The notes below the pieces were generated by a model that was not told the origin of the DNA, ran no database searches, and worked only from the letters and a program-made list of their open reading frames with translations. Positions 47,388-47,509 of a DNA stretch of 47,509 bases are shown here, one piece after another; position 1 is the first letter of the stretch; each line of letters starts with the position of its first letter. The stretch spans positions 1-47,509 of the forward strand of contig JAJPJJ010000080.1 of assembly GCA_021324295.1 (NCBI GenBank), in the 5' to 3' direction. Source of the stretch: Bacillota bacterium. Its GTDB lineage: Bacteria > Sysuimicrobiota > Sysuimicrobiia > Sysuimicrobiales > Segetimicrobiaceae. The position numbers and the translations under genes were made by a program.

Positions 47388-47509
47388 ATGATGCGCCGGG
47401 TCGTGGCGTTGGTGCTCTGGGGACTCGCACTGCTCTCTCTCCCGTTCGTCCAGGCGCACGGACAGGGGGCCCGCCCCGAGATCCGCGTCCGGCTGCAGTT
47501 CTCCCCACC
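47388..47509 (+). CDS. family-5 ABC substrate-binding protein, copy 3 (partial, runs off the right edge)
   Basis: Only the first 40 residues are in the window: 'MMRRVVALVLWGLALLSLPF', a Sec signal, and then a mature start with 'RPEIRVRLQFSP'. That start closely matches the mature ends of copies 1 and 2 ('RPAIRVRLQFARAGG', 'RPELRVRLQFARPGG'), so the protein is a third paralogue. AAGGGGGG precedes the two ATG codons (47388, 47391). It is transcribed from the promoter at 47319-47348, away from the GntR gene. Confidence 0.85.
   Translation, partial: MMRRVVALVLWGLALLSLPFVQAHGQGARPEIRVRLQFSP

Noticed and set aside
1-47509. Mobile elements, CRISPR arrays, tRNA or rRNA genes
   Set aside because: No transposase or integrase, no regularly spaced repeats, and no cloverleaf or rRNA-like sequence was recognised on reading; short GC-rich repeats are isolated.

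Overview
The window is a GC-rich (roughly 70 % by eye) bacterial chromosome segment packed with solute importers and small-molecule hydrolases. Gene order is dense, with many 4-nt ATGA/GTGA stop-start overlaps, many GTG starts and strong AGGAGG-type ribosome binding sites. Nothing in it fixes the phylum. The style (many ABC importers, amidohydrolases, LLM oxidoreductases, very high GC) is what is seen in soil or sediment lineages such as Methylomirabilota/Rokubacteria or Sysuimicrobiota (CSP1-3), but that is inference. The only core housekeeping gene is era; no rRNA, tRNA, CRISPR array, transposase or phage gene was seen.

Layout. (1) 102-4002, minus strand: an isochorismatase-fold hydrolase, two tandem cupins, a Tat-exported Liv-type binding protein and LivH. 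The rest of the importer presumably lies left of the window. (2) 4365-9696, minus strand: an XRE-cupin regulator followed by a complete BMP/Nup-type nucleoside importer (binding protein, double ATPase, two permeases). A palindromic site separates it from a divergent molybdenum hydroxylase and a cyclase-family hydrolase (9889-13011). (3) 13045-26380, minus strand: a long catabolic run. A GntR/FCD regulator leads an SsuABC/NMT1-type importer, then a tautomerase, VOC protein, MtaD-like deaminase, M24 creatinase/prolidase-fold enzyme, enolase-superfamily enzyme, opine-dehydrogenase-like protein, dipicolinate-synthase-A-like protein, isochorismatase-fold amidase, dihydropyrimidinase-like enzyme and a cytosine-deaminase-like enzyme. 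(4) 26525-27475, plus strand: era, alone. (5) 27500-47245, minus strand: about 20 genes in one direction. From the promoter end these are a GntR/FCD regulator, aspartoacylase-like protein, DppB, DppC, LLM oxidoreductase, isochorismatase-fold hydrolase, cupin, family-5 binding protein, CMD-like protein, TctC-like protein, a second family-5 binding protein, a second LLM oxidoreductase, TcuA, TcuB, a PotD-like protein, PotA, a second aspartoacylase-like protein, PotB, PotC and a small membrane protein. (6) 47388 to the right edge, plus strand: the start of a third family-5 binding protein, divergent from the GntR gene across a well-formed promoter/operator.

The recurring theme is an importer coupled to its own hydrolases and local regulator. 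Five importers are visible (Liv, BMP/Nup, SsuABC-like, Pot-like, Dpp-like). Each sits with enzymes that open or trim amide, ureide, amino-acyl or polycarboxylate compounds. Three regulator genes (XRE-cupin, GntR-1, GntR-2) each have a perfect inverted repeat just upstream of their start, which gives three local circuits that can be tested.

The most unusual items are: the overlapping pair of opine-dehydrogenase-like and dipicolinate-synthase-A-like genes inside a ureide-type catabolic run; the tandem cupins, one with an eroded metal site; the stem-loops placed just after two binding-protein genes; a tcuAB pair next to an ABC importer, with no MFS transporter; and a leaderless TctC-like protein translationally coupled to a CMD-like protein that lacks its redox cysteines.
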